Shown: positions 16,419-25,739, counted from the first letter of the stretch. The stretch: DNA of 64,000 nucleotides from Paraburkholderia nodosa (GCF_001718195.1 NZ_MCNV01000011.1:175045-239044), one strand, 5' to 3'. A program made the numbers and translations. Notes: a model not told the origin generated them from the letters alone.

Positions 16419-17587
16419 GGTGCAGGCACGCCCTGCACCCGTTCCAGCACGCGATAGGCGAACCGCACGCGCGACTCGGTGGGGTGATTGCGGTTGGCGA
16501 GAATGACGATGGCAGTCTTGCGCGAAGGCTCGAACGCCAGATAGCCGCCAAAACCATTGGTCGCGCCCGTCTTGTCGAGCAACACGTCGGGCTGCGGCGG
16601 CAGCGGCGGAATCAACGCCGTGGCCGGGTTGTCCTCCAGCACCATCACGTTCGCGTTGCCTTTCACGAGATCGTTCAGGCCCACCGGCTGCGCGTACTGC
16701 TCCCATACGAGGTCCTGAACGAACGGCCCCGTGCGGAAATAGCCCACATGCGTGGCCTCCAGCGCGCGCTGCATCTCCGGTTCCACTTCGACCTGGCCCA
16801 GGTTCGCTTCGAGAAAGCGCAGCATGTCTCGCGTATCCGATTTCACGCCGTAGGCTTCGTCGGCTAGCACGCCGGGATGCAGACGCACCGGCGCGTTCTT
16901 GCTGTTGTAGCCCTGCGCATAGGCCGCGCGCTCCGCGGCCGGCACGCGGATGAACGTGTGCGTGAGCCCGAGCTTCGGAAAGAGCAGTGTCTCCACCGCA
17001 TCCGGGTAGCTCATGCCGAGCTGCTGCGCCGCGATGCGCGCGAACATGCCGATGCTCGGGTTCGCGTAGGTGCGCTGCGTGCCAGCCGGATAACGCGGCC
17101 GCCATGCCTTGAGCCAAGCTGTCAGCTGCGCGTCGTTCGTGACTTCATCGGGCACCTGCAGCGGGAAGCCGCCGCCCGTGTGCGTACCGAGATTGACGAG
17201 CGTGAGCGCGCCGAATGGCGTGCCGCGCATCTCGGGTACATAGGTGCTCACCGGCGCATCGAGCGAGAGCTTGCCGTTCACCTGCGCCCATCCGGCCAGG
17301 GTGGCGGCGAACGTCTTGCTCATCGAGCCGAGTTCGAACAGCGTTTCGTTCGTGACCGGCTCGCCCGTTTCCTTCGATGCGACGCCGAAGTTGTAGAAGC
17401 GCTCCGTGCCGTTCACGGCGACCCCGATCGCGAGACCGGGGATACCGTTCTCGCGCATGAAGGCGAGCGCGGCTTCGCGTATCTGAGCGTCGCTGCCGGT
17501 GGCAGGTTCGGCGGCAAAGGCGGGACTGCTTATGGCGACGGCGAAGAGCAGGGCACCGGCACCGCCCCTTACGAGTGAACGAAGCAA
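16415..17587 (-). CDS. ampC: Class C beta-lactamase (AmpC family serine hydrolase)
   Basis: 390 residues. The three serine beta-lactamase motifs are in place: SMSK (Ser88-Lys91), YAN (Tyr174-Asn176) and KTG (Lys339-Gly341, followed by ATNGFGGY). A signal peptide ends at SSPAFA before AEPAT. The start is a TTG at 17587, five bases after a perfect AAGGAGG; an upstream reading from 17782 would spoil the signal peptide. The enzyme hydrolyses cephalosporins in the periplasm. There is no adjacent ampR, the usual LysR partner, so expression control differs from the classic inducible system. Gene end overlaps the histidine kinase stop by 4 bases. Confidence 0.93.
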   Translation of the reverse strand: MLRSLVRGGAGALLFAVAISSPAFAAEPATGSDAQIREAALAFMRENGIPGLAIGVAVNGTERFYNFGVASKETGEPVTNETLFELGSMSKTFAATLAGWAQVNGKLSLDAPVSTYVPEMRGTPFGALTLVNLGTHTGGGFPLQVPDEVTNDAQLTAWLKAWRPRYPAGTQRTYANPSIGMFARIAAQQLGMSYPDAVETLLFPKLGLTHTFIRVPAAERAAYAQGYNSKNAPVRLHPGVLADEAYGVKSDTRDMLRFLEANLGQVEVEPEMQRALEATHVGYFRTGPFVQDLVWEQYAQPVGLNDLVKGNANVMVLEDNPATALIPPLPPQPDVLLDKTGATNGFGGYLAFEPSRKTAIVILANRNHPTESRVRFAYRVLERVQGVPAP

Positions 17588-17675
17588 GATCGCCTCCTTA
17601 CGCGCTGCGCAAAGCCGTGATCTTACCCGCTCTCTGCGCAACGGCTCCCGGCGAAGCGACCAGGTGCTTGCCGAC

Positions 17676-19202
17676 TTACTCGGCGTATTCCGGGCTGCGT
17701 TGCAGTTCACGCACCGCGCCAGCGGTTTGCCCGCGCGCGCCGCCGCGCACGAAGCGGCGCCCTTCCCGGCCGTACACGGCATCCGGCTCGGGGAAGATCG
17801 TCAGCAGTACGACGTAGATCATGCCGCCCACCGCCAGCGAAACCGGCACGCTCAGATCGAGGCCACCCGCCAGCGAGCCAAGCGGACCGACGAATTGCCC
17901 CGGCAGATTCACGAACGAAAGACCGAAGAACGCCGCCGGCAGCCAGGCACCCATCGCGCGCAGATTCCAGCCGTGCGTGAACCAGTAGTGGCCGCCACGG
18001 CCGCCGCGATTGAAGACCTGGAGGTCATCGTTGAGATAGTGGCCGCGGCGCGTAACGAACCCGATCACCATGATCGCCATCCACGGGCAGCTGAACGTGC
18101 AGATGAGCGTGGAGAACGTCGAGACGCTTTCCACGAGATTGAACGCGAAGCGGCCGACGAAGATGAAGCCGATGGCCAGCGTGCCGATCAGCATGGTCGC
18201 ACGCAGGCGATTCAGGAGTCTCGGAAACATGCTCGACATGTCGAGGCCGGTGCCATAGAGCGCGGTCGTGCCCGTGGACATGCCGCCGATGATCGCAATG
18301 AGGCAAGTAGGCAGCAGGAACCAGCGCGGCGACACGGCCAGCAGTCCGCCGACATAGTCGTTCGAGGCAATAAAGCTCGGCGCCTTCGTAGCGATGAGCG
18401 TAGCCGTGACGAGGCCGAAGAAGAATGGCACGAAAGTGGCGATCTGCGCGGCGAATACGGCGCCCATCACGCGGTGGCGCGGTGTGTGCTGCGGAATGTA
18501 GCGCGCCCAGTCGCCGAGCGTCGAGGCGAACGACACCGGGTTGCTCAATGCGACGAGCACGGCGCTCACGAAGGCCACCCAGAAGCCCGCGCCGCCCTCA
18601 TGCAGCGTGCCGGCGTAGTTGGGATCGAATGCGCCCGCGAACGCGAAGGCGCCCACCACGAACATGAGGCTCGCCGCCCATACGGCGATCTTGTTCACCC
18701 ACAGCATGAAGCGAAAGCCGTAGATGCACACCACCACCACGAGCACGGCGAACACCATGTAAGCCGAGCTGAGTGTCCAGGCGTTGACCGGCACCCCGAC
18801 CATGTCGTGTGCGCCGCCCACGAGTGCATCGCCTGAACTCCACACGGCGAGCGCGAAGAACGCGATCGATGTGAGCAGCGCGAGGAACGAGCCCACGATC
18901 CGCCCATGGATGCCGAAGTGCGCCCCCGACGAAACGGGATCGCTCGTGCCGTTGCGCGGACCGAACAGGCTCATGGGCGCGAGAATGCAGGTGCCGGCGA
19001 GCACGCCGAGCACGATGGACCACACGCCCGCCTTGAACGAGAGGCCGACCAGCACCGGAAAGCTGCCCAGCACCGAGGTGGAGAAGGTATTGCAGCCGCC
19101 GAACAGCAGCCGGAAAAGATCGATGGGCCGCGCGTAGCGCGACGCATCGGGAATGCGTTCGAAACCGAAAGTTTCGATCTGGGTAATGCTGTTATTGCTC
19201 AT
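17676..19202 (-). CDS. NCS1-family nucleobase/cation permease
   Basis: 508 residues with about twelve membrane segments. The N-terminus ETFGFERIPDASRYARPIDL, then LLFGGCNTFSTSVLGSFPVL, and the central NPVSFASTLGDWARYIP match purine/cytosine permeases of the NCS1 family, which import nucleobases, hydantoins or related heterocycles with a cation. The ATG at 19202 follows a GGAG site. It lies downstream of a LysR gene and a FAD oxidase on the same strand with a 160-base gap, so it may be part of the same pathway; a guanidino or amine-derived heterocycle is possible but not shown. Confidence 0.87.
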   Translation of the reverse strand: MSNNSITQIETFGFERIPDASRYARPIDLFRLLFGGCNTFSTSVLGSFPVLVGLSFKAGVWSIVLGVLAGTCILAPMSLFGPRNGTSDPVSSGAHFGIHGRIVGSFLALLTSIAFFALAVWSSGDALVGGAHDMVGVPVNAWTLSSAYMVFAVLVVVVCIYGFRFMLWVNKIAVWAASLMFVVGAFAFAGAFDPNYAGTLHEGGAGFWVAFVSAVLVALSNPVSFASTLGDWARYIPQHTPRHRVMGAVFAAQIATFVPFFFGLVTATLIATKAPSFIASNDYVGGLLAVSPRWFLLPTCLIAIIGGMSTGTTALYGTGLDMSSMFPRLLNRLRATMLIGTLAIGFIFVGRFAFNLVESVSTFSTLICTFSCPWMAIMVIGFVTRRGHYLNDDLQVFNRGGRGGHYWFTHGWNLRAMGAWLPAAFFGLSFVNLPGQFVGPLGSLAGGLDLSVPVSLAVGGMIYVVLLTIFPEPDAVYGREGRRFVRGGARGQTAGAVRELQRSPEYAE

Positions 19203-19362
19203 TGTCTCACTCCTTGCCGCGCTGATCTGGCTGTTTTTGCAACAACCGGCCAACGCACTATCAACGTCTCTCGCCCACTTTAATCGATCGCAGCGGGCTA
19301 ATTATTCTGCATTCCATACGTTTACATCTTGCGCAGCCAATGTATGGCGCGCAGCGCTTCTT

Positions 19363-20292
19363 TCATTCAACCAGCGCTTCGGGCGCGGCGGCATGCTGCC
19401 CGTAGACGCCCAGCAGATCGTCGCAGAACGCACGCACGATGGGCTTTTCCGCCGCGCTGCGCTTGACGGCCAGATGCATCGGCACGTCGAAGCCGAACGT
19501 GGTGCGTCCGAGCGCCCGGATGAGGCCGCGTTGCTCGAACGGCTCGGCGTGATGCGCAGGCAGATAGCCGATATGGCTGCCCGAGAGGATCAGAACCGTG
19601 GCGGCGTCGATGCTGTCGGCAATCGCCGTCACCTGCCGGTCGCCGATACCGGCAAGCTCCTCGGGGATCGGATAGCTGCGCCAGACCCAGTCGTGCTCGC
19701 GCAGATCATCGACATTGACGTGCGGCGCATGATGGAACAGCGCGTGCCCGCGCCCGCAGCACAGCACCTGGCGCTCGCTGAACAGCTCGGTGTAGTCGAG
19801 GCCCGCCACGCGATGCCAGAAGTAGCCGATCGCAATGTCGAGGTGGTTGTTGATGAGGCTTTCTTCGAGTTCCTGCGGCGCCGCGACCTTCATCGTGAAA
19901 CGCACGGCCTGATCGCGTTTGCGGAATGCGCCTATCGCTTCCGCGAGCCGCGCGTTCTCGACGTGCGAAGCCTGGCCAATCAGGCCGATGCCGAGCGTGC
20001 CGACGAGTTTTCGGTCAATATCGCGCACCCGCGCCACGAACTCGGTGGTGGCCGCAACGAGCGCGCGCGCCGAGGGCACGAAACGTTCGCCCTTCGACGT
20101 GAGACGAAAGCCGCCGCGTCCGCGCTCGCAGAGCTTGAAGCCCACGCGCGCCTCGAGCGCCGAGAGCTGCGTGCTGATGGTGGACTGCCGCACGCCTAGC
20201 GTCGCTTCGGCTGCCGTGATACCGCGCGCGTCCACCACGGCGAGAAACACGCGGATGAGCCGCAGGTCGAGATCGGAGGTATTGGAGAACAT
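19363..20292 (-). CDS. LysR-family transcriptional regulator
   Basis: 309 residues. N-terminal helix-turn-helix with LRLIRVFLAVVDARGITAAE, then RQSTISTQLSALEARVGFKL, and a periplasmic-binding-protein-like effector domain. It is 12 bases downstream of the FAD oxidase gene, hence probably cotranscribed with cupin and oxidase. LysR proteins usually sit divergent from their targets; here it is inside the operon. The effector is unknown. Confidence 0.92.
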   Translation of the reverse strand: MFSNTSDLDLRLIRVFLAVVDARGITAAEATLGVRQSTISTQLSALEARVGFKLCERGRGGFRLTSKGERFVPSARALVAATTEFVARVRDIDRKLVGTLGIGLIGQASHVENARLAEAIGAFRKRDQAVRFTMKVAAPQELEESLINNHLDIAIGYFWHRVAGLDYTELFSERQVLCCGRGHALFHHAPHVNVDDLREHDWVWRSYPIPEELAGIGDRQVTAIADSIDAATVLILSGSHIGYLPAHHAEPFEQRGLIRALGRTTFGFDVPMHLAVKRSAAEKPIVRAFCDDLLGVYGQHAAAPEALVE

Positions 20293-20304
20293 GCCGCTAG
20301 TCCC

Positions 20305-21738
20305 TCACATCGGAAAGCCCATCGCCTTGATACCCTTGATCCACGCGCGCTTCCAGCCGCCTTCGGCGTCGGCGCCGTCGAACGCATGGAACGTGACCTT
20401 GGCGGCCAGCCAGCGCACTGGCTCCGGCGGGATATAGGTCGGGCTCTGGTTGGCGATATCGAGCGTGCGCTCGGGGCTGTTGCGGTCGAACAGGATATTC
20501 AGGCCCATGAAGGCGCCGAAGCGGCTCGCCGCCACGCCAAAGCCCGTGTAACCCGCCACGAAAACAGCTTTGTCGTTCAGATAGCGCTTCGCGAATACGG
20601 AGCCGCGCGAGCAGTAGTCGATCGGGCCGCCCCATGCATGCGAGAAGCGCACGTCCGCAAGCTGCGGGAAGGTGCGGTAGAACGCCTGCGCGAGCCGATA
20701 GTAGGTCTCGGCCTTCTGGTCCTGCGCGGGATTCGGATCGCCGTCGAAGTGATAGCTCACGAGCCCGCCGAAGATGATGTTGTTGTTCTTCGTGAGGCGG
20801 AAGTAATTGAGCTGCGTGCGCGTGTCGTAAATGCCCTGGCGATGCTTCCAGCCGATACGCGCGAGCTGTTCTTCGGTGAGCGCTTCGGTGGCGAGCACGT
20901 GGTCGCGCACCTGCAGCACGCGCCGGTTGATATCGGGAATGCCGACCTTCGCCGTACCGCTGCCGAACACCACGCGCGGCGCGCGCACGCTGCCTTCGGG
21001 CGTCTTCACGTAAACAGTTTGGCCTTCGTCGATGACATCGATGAGCGGCGTGTGCTCGTAGAGCTTCACGCCGAGCGAAAGCGCCGCGCGTTTGAGGCCC
21101 CACGCGAGCTTGGCCGGATGCACGATGCCGCTGCGATTGCGCGACCACAGCGCGCCGGCGAACAACGGCGAATCGAGTTGCTCGCGCGTCGCTTTGCTGT
21201 CGAGCAGAACGACATCGTGCCCGTAGCGCCTGTGCAGCTCGTAGTCGCCGCGCAAGTGCTCGATATGCTCCGGATCGACCGCCACCGTCATTTCGCCGTT
21301 CCATTCGATGTCGGCGTCGATGTTGTAGCGCTTGAGCGTCTGCTCGAAGCCATCGAGGTTGTGATGACCGAATTCTTCGAGCTGCGCAATATCGTTGGGG
21401 AATACCCGTACGGCATTGGGCAGTCCATGCATCACCGAAGTCGAGATGATGCCGCCCGCGCGGCCCGACGCGCCGTGCGCGACCTTACCCGCCTCGATCA
21501 GCACGACGTTCAGATGCGGCATCTGCTCCCTGGCCTGCACGGCGGCCCATAACCCTGTGAAACCGCCGCCGACGATCAGCAGGTCGGCCTCGACGTTGGC
21601 GGTGAGCCTGGGCTCGGTCGGCGGCTCGGCGGGGTTGTCGAGCCAGTACGGAAAGAACCGTGTGCGCGAAAGCGCCTCTTGCACGCTGAGCGTGGCTCCC
21701 GGGCGCGATTCGACTTCAACTTCTGCAGGGGTACTCAT
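20305..21738 (-). CDS. FAD-dependent oxidoreductase, DAO/PuuB-like
   Basis: 477 residues. A short N-terminal leader with SRTRFFPYWLDNP is followed by the dinucleotide fold DLLIVGGGFTGLWAAVQA and the GASGRAGGIIS segment; the C-terminal VAGYTGFGVAASRFGAFMG motif is the second FAD-contacting region. Overall pattern is that of gamma-glutamylputrescine oxidase-like DAO enzymes that deaminate primary or secondary amines. The ATG at 21738 was selected as the first Met of the family-like sequence. Neighbours (cupin upstream, guanidinobutyrase-like and aldehyde dehydrogenase genes divergent) support amine or guanidino catabolism. Confidence 0.87.
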   Translation of the reverse strand: MSTPAEVEVESRPGATLSVQEALSRTRFFPYWLDNPAEPPTEPRLTANVEADLLIVGGGFTGLWAAVQAREQMPHLNVVLIEAGKVAHGASGRAGGIISTSVMHGLPNAVRVFPNDIAQLEEFGHHNLDGFEQTLKRYNIDADIEWNGEMTVAVDPEHIEHLRGDYELHRRYGHDVVLLDSKATREQLDSPLFAGALWSRNRSGIVHPAKLAWGLKRAALSLGVKLYEHTPLIDVIDEGQTVYVKTPEGSVRAPRVVFGSGTAKVGIPDINRRVLQVRDHVLATEALTEEQLARIGWKHRQGIYDTRTQLNYFRLTKNNNIIFGGLVSYHFDGDPNPAQDQKAETYYRLAQAFYRTFPQLADVRFSHAWGGPIDYCSRGSVFAKRYLNDKAVFVAGYTGFGVAASRFGAFMGLNILFDRNSPERTLDIANQSPTYIPPEPVRWLAAKVTFHAFDGADAEGGWKRAWIKGIKAMGFPM

Positions 21739-21806
21739 GATTGGCTTCACTGCGCGGAACGAGAGAAACAGAACCGCCTCCCGTTGAAGGCGGCTCGCCA
21801 TGGTCC

Positions 21807-22151
21807 TTAGGCCTGTTCGAGCACGACGTAGAACTTCTTCGCGTCTTCGAGGGTTTCCCAGCGGCCTGCAAAGCCGGCGGGCAGCAGATAGCCCTGGCCG
21901 GCCGCAAATTCCTTGCGGGCGCCGTTCGCGTCGGTCAGGGCGATCTTGCCTTCCACGAGCCATACCGCTTCGTCGGCGGTCGTGGCCGGGAAGTCCACCA
22001 CGCCGACCTTGCCTTCCCACCAGCCGATCACATAGTGATTGTTCTTGCCGACCGTGGCGCGCCAGTCGCTTTCGTCCATGCCGTATTCCAGTTTGGTGAA
22101 TTCGCCGATGCCAGCGCCCAGCGGCACGATGTCCTGAATCAGTTTGCTCAT
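21807..22151 (-). CDS. Cupin domain protein (DUF861-like)
   Basis: 114 residues forming one small beta-barrel. Conserved features are ESDWRATVGKN, then the WLVEGKIALTD turn and the GQGYLLPAGFAGRWE motif of the cupin_3/DUF861 group, whose members often accompany amine and amino-acid oxidases. A ribosome-site-like GAAGC precedes ATG 22151; the in-frame upstream extension crosses a G/C palindrome and is unlikely to be translated. It is first in the minus-strand operon with the FAD oxidase (68-base gap). Confidence 0.82.
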   Translation of the reverse strand: MSKLIQDIVPLGAGIGEFTKLEYGMDESDWRATVGKNNHYVIGWWEGKVGVVDFPATTADEAVWLVEGKIALTDANGARKEFAAGQGYLLPAGFAGRWETLEDAKKFYVVLEQA

Positions 22152-22211
22152 TTGCGTCGCTTCCAGTTGATTGAGTGACGCCAAAGTTACCGACTCGCGC
22201 GGTTGCGGTAT

Positions 22212-22230
22212 GCCCCCCCTCAGGGGGGGC
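22212..22230. repeat. Short G/C palindrome
   Basis: GCCCCCCC and GGGGGGGC enclose TCA. Elements of this form are scattered between genes in many betaproteobacteria; a local regulatory role is not shown. Confidence 0.5.
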
Positions 22231-22260
22231 AAGCGGTGTTTTGCTGCGTGATTTGGGCAT

Positions 22261-22289
22261 TTGGGCGGCCAATAGCGTTCGGCTATAAT
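22261..22289 (+). promoter_or_regulatory. Sigma-70-type promoter for the LuxR-type gene
   Basis: TTGGGC at 22261-22266, a 17-base spacer and a consensus TATAAT at 22284-22289, about 12 bases before the first ATG (22302). The short distance implies a very short leader if 22302 is used and a normal one if 22317 is used. Confidence 0.65.
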
Positions 22290-22301
22290 CAATCAGCCAT
22301 T

Positions 22302-23147
22302 ATGAATGGGCGTGCCATGCTGCTCAACGTCCCCCCGCTGAACCGCGATCAACCGAACTTTCCGCTCTCGTTCAAGACCCTCGGCAACGTGATCGAGGCC
22401 GTCGGCACGCCCGATTTCGTGCCGCGTCTCACGCTGCTGCTCAACGAGGTCGTGCCGGTCAATGTCGTGCATATCGAACGTTCGCGCGCGGACAACACGA
22501 TGCCCACGGGCTATCGCTGCGAATGGATCGGCAGTGGCGGGGTCGGAATGGATTCGGGCGCGATCTCGGACGTGATGACGCTCTACTACGACCGCTTCTA
22601 CGAAAGCGATCCGCTCTTCGCGGGCATTCGCGGCAAGCTCGGCACGATGCTGGTGGTGCGCGACATCGGCGCGATGCCGCCGGGCGAATTCCGCCAGCGG
22701 CTCTTCGACGAGGCGCGCATTGCCCACGAATGCGTGCTCGCTCGCGGCACCCGCCACGCGCAGGACTCCATCGCGCTCGAACGCGGGCTGCGCGAACCGC
22801 CGTTTACGCTCATGGAAATGAACCGTTTTCGCAGCGTGAGCGAGTTTCTGTTTCCGCTGCTCGAACTGCACGCCTCCACGAGCGCGGCTCGGCGCATCGC
22901 CCATGCGGCTCCGTTCATGCATCCGCTCGCGCAGTTCGACGCGCGCGTTGCGGCCGACAACGTGCGCCTGTCCAAACGCGAATACGAGACCTGTGCGCAC
23001 CTCATCACCGGCAAGACCGTGCCCGAAGCCGCGCAGATCCTGGGCGTGCAGGTGGCCACCGCCGAGTCGTACGTGAAGCGCGCCTTCGCGAAACTGGGCG
23101 TGCGCACCAAGCGCGAACTGATCGCCTGGGGCCACGCCGCGGTTTAG
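22302..23147 (+). CDS. LuxR-type helix-turn-helix regulator
   Basis: 281 residues from ATG 22302 (276 from ATG 22317, the alternative given the promoter position). The C-terminal ~65 residues are a LuxR DNA-binding domain: LSKREYETCAHLITGKTVPEAA ending in VATAESYVKRAFAKLGVRTK, with the last residues giving the recognition helix. The N-terminal ~200 residues do not show an acyl-homoserine-lactone-binding pattern I can recognise. It is divergent from the cupin/oxidase operon and followed by the ureohydrolase and aldehyde dehydrogenase genes, so it is a candidate regulator of both sides. Confidence 0.85.
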   Translation: MNGRAMLLNVPPLNRDQPNFPLSFKTLGNVIEAVGTPDFVPRLTLLLNEVVPVNVVHIERSRADNTMPTGYRCEWIGSGGVGMDSGAISDVMTLYYDRFYESDPLFAGIRGKLGTMLVVRDIGAMPPGEFRQRLFDEARIAHECVLARGTRHAQDSIALERGLREPPFTLMEMNRFRSVSEFLFPLLELHASTSAARRIAHAAPFMHPLAQFDARVAADNVRLSKREYETCAHLITGKTVPEAAQILGVQVATAESYVKRAFAKLGVRTKRELIAWGHAAV

Positions 23148-23178
23148 TCAGGCTGGTCGGCCTGTTAAGGACCCGCAT

Positions 23179-23198
23179 ACATCGATTTCCATCGATGT
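23179..23198. promoter_or_regulatory. Inverted repeat before the ureohydrolase gene
   Basis: ACATCGAT and ATCGATGT with a 4-base centre, about 88 bases before the start at 23286. It is a candidate operator for the LuxR-type or LysR-type regulator nearby; it could also be the fold-back of a weak terminator of the LuxR-type gene. Confidence 0.45.
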
Positions 23199-23285
23199 AA
23201 ACATCTCAACTTCAATATTTGGCCGCGCGGGATCTCCCCTACCATCGCCCGATCGATTTGACTCTAACGATCGGAGACACACCAG

Positions 23286-24236
23286 ATGGAACGCCAGTTC
23301 AACCAACCGCAGGGCGGCAACGAGATGCCGCGGTTCGGCGGCATCGCCACGATGATGCGCCTGCCGCAGGCCGAGACCACCGAGGGCCTCGACGTCTGCT
23401 TCGTGGGCGTGCCGCTCGATATCGGCACCTCGAATCGCTCCGGCACGCGCTTCGGGCCGCGCCAGATCCGCTCGGAATCGGTGCTGCTGCGCCCGTACAA
23501 CATGGCCACGCGCGCGGCGCCGTTCGATTCGCTGCAGGTGGCCGATATCGGTGACGTCGCAACGAATCCGTATGACCTGAAGGATTCGATTCGTCTGATC
23601 GAAGCGGCCTACGACCGCATCGTCGAGACGGGCTGCCGCCCGATCACGCTCGGCGGCGACCACACGATCGCGTGGCCGATCCTGCGCGCGCTGCACAAGA
23701 AATACGGCAAGGTCGCCGTCGTCCACATCGACGCTCACGCCGATGTGAACGACACCATGTTCGGTGAAAAGATCGCGCACGGCACGCCGTTTCGCCGCGC
23801 CGTCGAGGATGGCCTCCTGCAATGCGACAAGGTCACGCAAATCGGCCTGCGCGGCACCGGCTATCACGCCGAAGACTTCGACTGGTGCCGCAAGCAGGGT
23901 TTCACCGTCGTGCAAGCCGAAGCCTGCTGGAACCGCTCGCTCGCACCGCTCATGGAAGAGGTGCGCGAGCGCGTGGGCGACACGCCCGTGTACCTGAGCT
24001 TCGATATCGACGGGCTCGATCCCGCCTTCGCGCCCGGCACCGGCACGCCCGAAATCGGCGGCCTCACCGTGCACCAGGGCCTCGAAATCGTGCGCGGCAT
24101 GAAGGGGCTCAACGTAGTGGGCGCCGATCTCGTCGAAGTCTCGCCGCCGTACGACCAGGCCGGCACGACCGCGCTCGTGGGCGCGAATCTCGCCTTCGAA
24201 ATGCTTTGCATCATGCCCGGCGTGGCTTACCGCTAG
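23286..24236 (+). CDS. gbuA: Ureohydrolase, guanidinobutyrase/agmatinase type
   Basis: 316 residues of the arginase/agmatinase family. The dimanganese ligands are in GGDHTIAWP, then HIDAHADVND and SFDIDGLDPAFAPG. The N-terminal NEMPRFGGIATMMRLP and the overall wording are closest, from memory, to pseudomonad guanidinobutyrase (GbuA), which splits 4-guanidinobutyrate into GABA and urea; agmatinase or guanidinopropionase is also possible. The aldehyde dehydrogenase 18 bases downstream would act before it (4-guanidinobutyraldehyde to guanidinobutyrate) or after it on a related aldehyde. Family certain, substrate inferred. Confidence 0.85.
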   Translation: MERQFNQPQGGNEMPRFGGIATMMRLPQAETTEGLDVCFVGVPLDIGTSNRSGTRFGPRQIRSESVLLRPYNMATRAAPFDSLQVADIGDVATNPYDLKDSIRLIEAAYDRIVETGCRPITLGGDHTIAWPILRALHKKYGKVAVVHIDAHADVNDTMFGEKIAHGTPFRRAVEDGLLQCDKVTQIGLRGTGYHAEDFDWCRKQGFTVVQAEACWNRSLAPLMEEVRERVGDTPVYLSFDIDGLDPAFAPGTGTPEIGGLTVHQGLEIVRGMKGLNVVGADLVEVSPPYDQAGTTALVGANLAFEMLCIMPGVAYR

Positions 24237-24254
24237 GGCGCGAGGAGACACCTC

Positions 24255-25739
24255 ATGGCTACGAATACCGAACGTCGGATCGACGGCAAAGCCTTCGTGC
24301 TGCGCGCCGCAGTGATTGCGGGCGAAACCTTTTGCGCCGCGGACAGCGAAGTGTGCTCGCGCATCTGCAATGCGGCCACGGGCGAAACGATCGGCTGGCA
24401 GGAGCACGCGACGGCCGCGATGGTCGATCGGGCCGTGCACGCCGCACACGATGCGCTCATCGCGTGGCGGCACACCACACCGGCCGCGCGCGGCAAGCTG
24501 CTGCGCAAGATCGCCGAACTGGTGGAAGCCGACCGCGCACGCCTCGCTGCCATGCAGATGCAGGTGAGCGGCAAGCCGCCGTTCGAAGCAGACCTCGACG
24601 TGAGCGACGCCGTCGCGACGTTCAACTACTACGCCAGCCTCTGCGATGACGCCTCGGCGTTCGCCGCCGAACCGGTCGCGGTGCCGGACGATGCGCTGCT
24701 GGCCGAACGCGTGCACGAACCGGTCGGCGTCGCGGCGCTGATCGTGCCGTGGAATTTCCCGATGGTCACGACGGCGTGGAAACTCGCACCCGCGCTGGCC
24801 GCGGGCTGCACGGTCGTCATCAAGCCTTCGGAACTCACCTCGCCCACCGAGCACATGCTCGCCGCAATCGTGAGCGAAGCGGGCGTGCCCGATGGCGTCG
24901 TGAACGTGGTCAACGGCGGCGGCGACGTCGGCGCGTGGCTGACGACGCATCCGCTCGTCGACAAGATCTCGTTCACCGGCAGCACGGCTTCGGGCCGCAA
25001 GGTCATGCAGACCGCCGCGCAGGACATGAAGCGCCTCACGCTCGAACTGGGCGGCAAATCCGCGCTGATCGTGCGCGAAGACGCCGACGTGGCGCAGGCC
25101 GTCTCGCTCGCGGTGGGCGGCGCGTTCACCAACGCCGGACAGATGTGCTCGGCCACCGCGCGTATCCTCGTGCACGACAACGTGTATCGCAAGTTCATGG
25201 CCGCGTTCGAGACCGCGGTGCGAGCCGTCGTGGTCGCGCCGCCTCAAGGTGCGGACGCGGCAATGGGACCGCTCATCAGCGCGGCCCAACACGCGCGCGT
25301 GGCCGCCCTTGTGGCGCAAGGCGTCGAAGCGGGCGCACAGATTGCGTTCGCGGGGAAACTCGATCCCGCCTGCGCCGATGGCTTCTTCATGGCGCCCGTC
25401 GTCATCGCGGAGCCCGCGGCGGACAACGTGCTGTGGACCGACGAAGTTTTCGGACCGGTCGCGTGCGTGAAGTCTTTCCGTTCGGATGACGAAGCAATCG
25501 CACTCGCCAACGATACACGTTACGGACTGGTCGCCACGGTCGTGACGCGCGACGAAAAGGCCGCGCGACGCTACAAGGCGCAGTTGCGCGCCGGGCTCGT
25601 CTGGGTGAACACCCCGCAACTGATCTTCCCGCAAGTGTGCTGGGGCGGCTTCGGCCTGAGCGGCATCGGCCGCGAACTGGGCGTCGCGGGCTTGCGCAGC
25701 TACCAGGAATTGCGTCACACAGTCGGCCTGCGCGGCTGA
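24255..25739 (+). CDS. Aldehyde dehydrogenase (NAD(P)+)
   Basis: 494 residues, standard length. NAD-binding IVPWNFPM and FTGSTASGRKVM, the general-base Glu in LELGGKSA and the catalytic Cys in FTNAGQMCSAT are all present, as is EVFGPVACV. The sequence is nearest the betaine-aldehyde/aminobutyraldehyde group. It begins 18 bases after the ureohydrolase and almost surely shares its transcript. A 4-guanidinobutyraldehyde, 4-aminobutyraldehyde or similar substrate fits the context; this is inference. Confidence 0.9.
   Translation: MATNTERRIDGKAFVLRAAVIAGETFCAADSEVCSRICNAATGETIGWQEHATAAMVDRAVHAAHDALIAWRHTTPAARGKLLRKIAELVEADRARLAAMQMQVSGKPPFEADLDVSDAVATFNYYASLCDDASAFAAEPVAVPDDALLAERVHEPVGVAALIVPWNFPMVTTAWKLAPALAAGCTVVIKPSELTSPTEHMLAAIVSEAGVPDGVVNVVNGGGDVGAWLTTHPLVDKISFTGSTASGRKVMQTAAQDMKRLTLELGGKSALIVREDADVAQAVSLAVGGAFTNAGQMCSATARILVHDNVYRKFMAAFETAVRAVVVAPPQGADAAMGPLISAAQHARVAALVAQGVEAGAQIAFAGKLDPACADGFFMAPVVIAEPAADNVLWTDEVFGPVACVKSFRSDDEAIALANDTRYGLVATVVTRDEKAARRYKAQLRAGLVWVNTPQLIFPQVCWGGFGLSGIGRELGVAGLRSYQELRHTVGLRG

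Noticed and set aside
22212..22230. Terminator for the cupin operon or the LuxR-type gene
   Set aside because: The palindrome lies upstream of both genes and lacks a T-run, so it cannot end either transcript.
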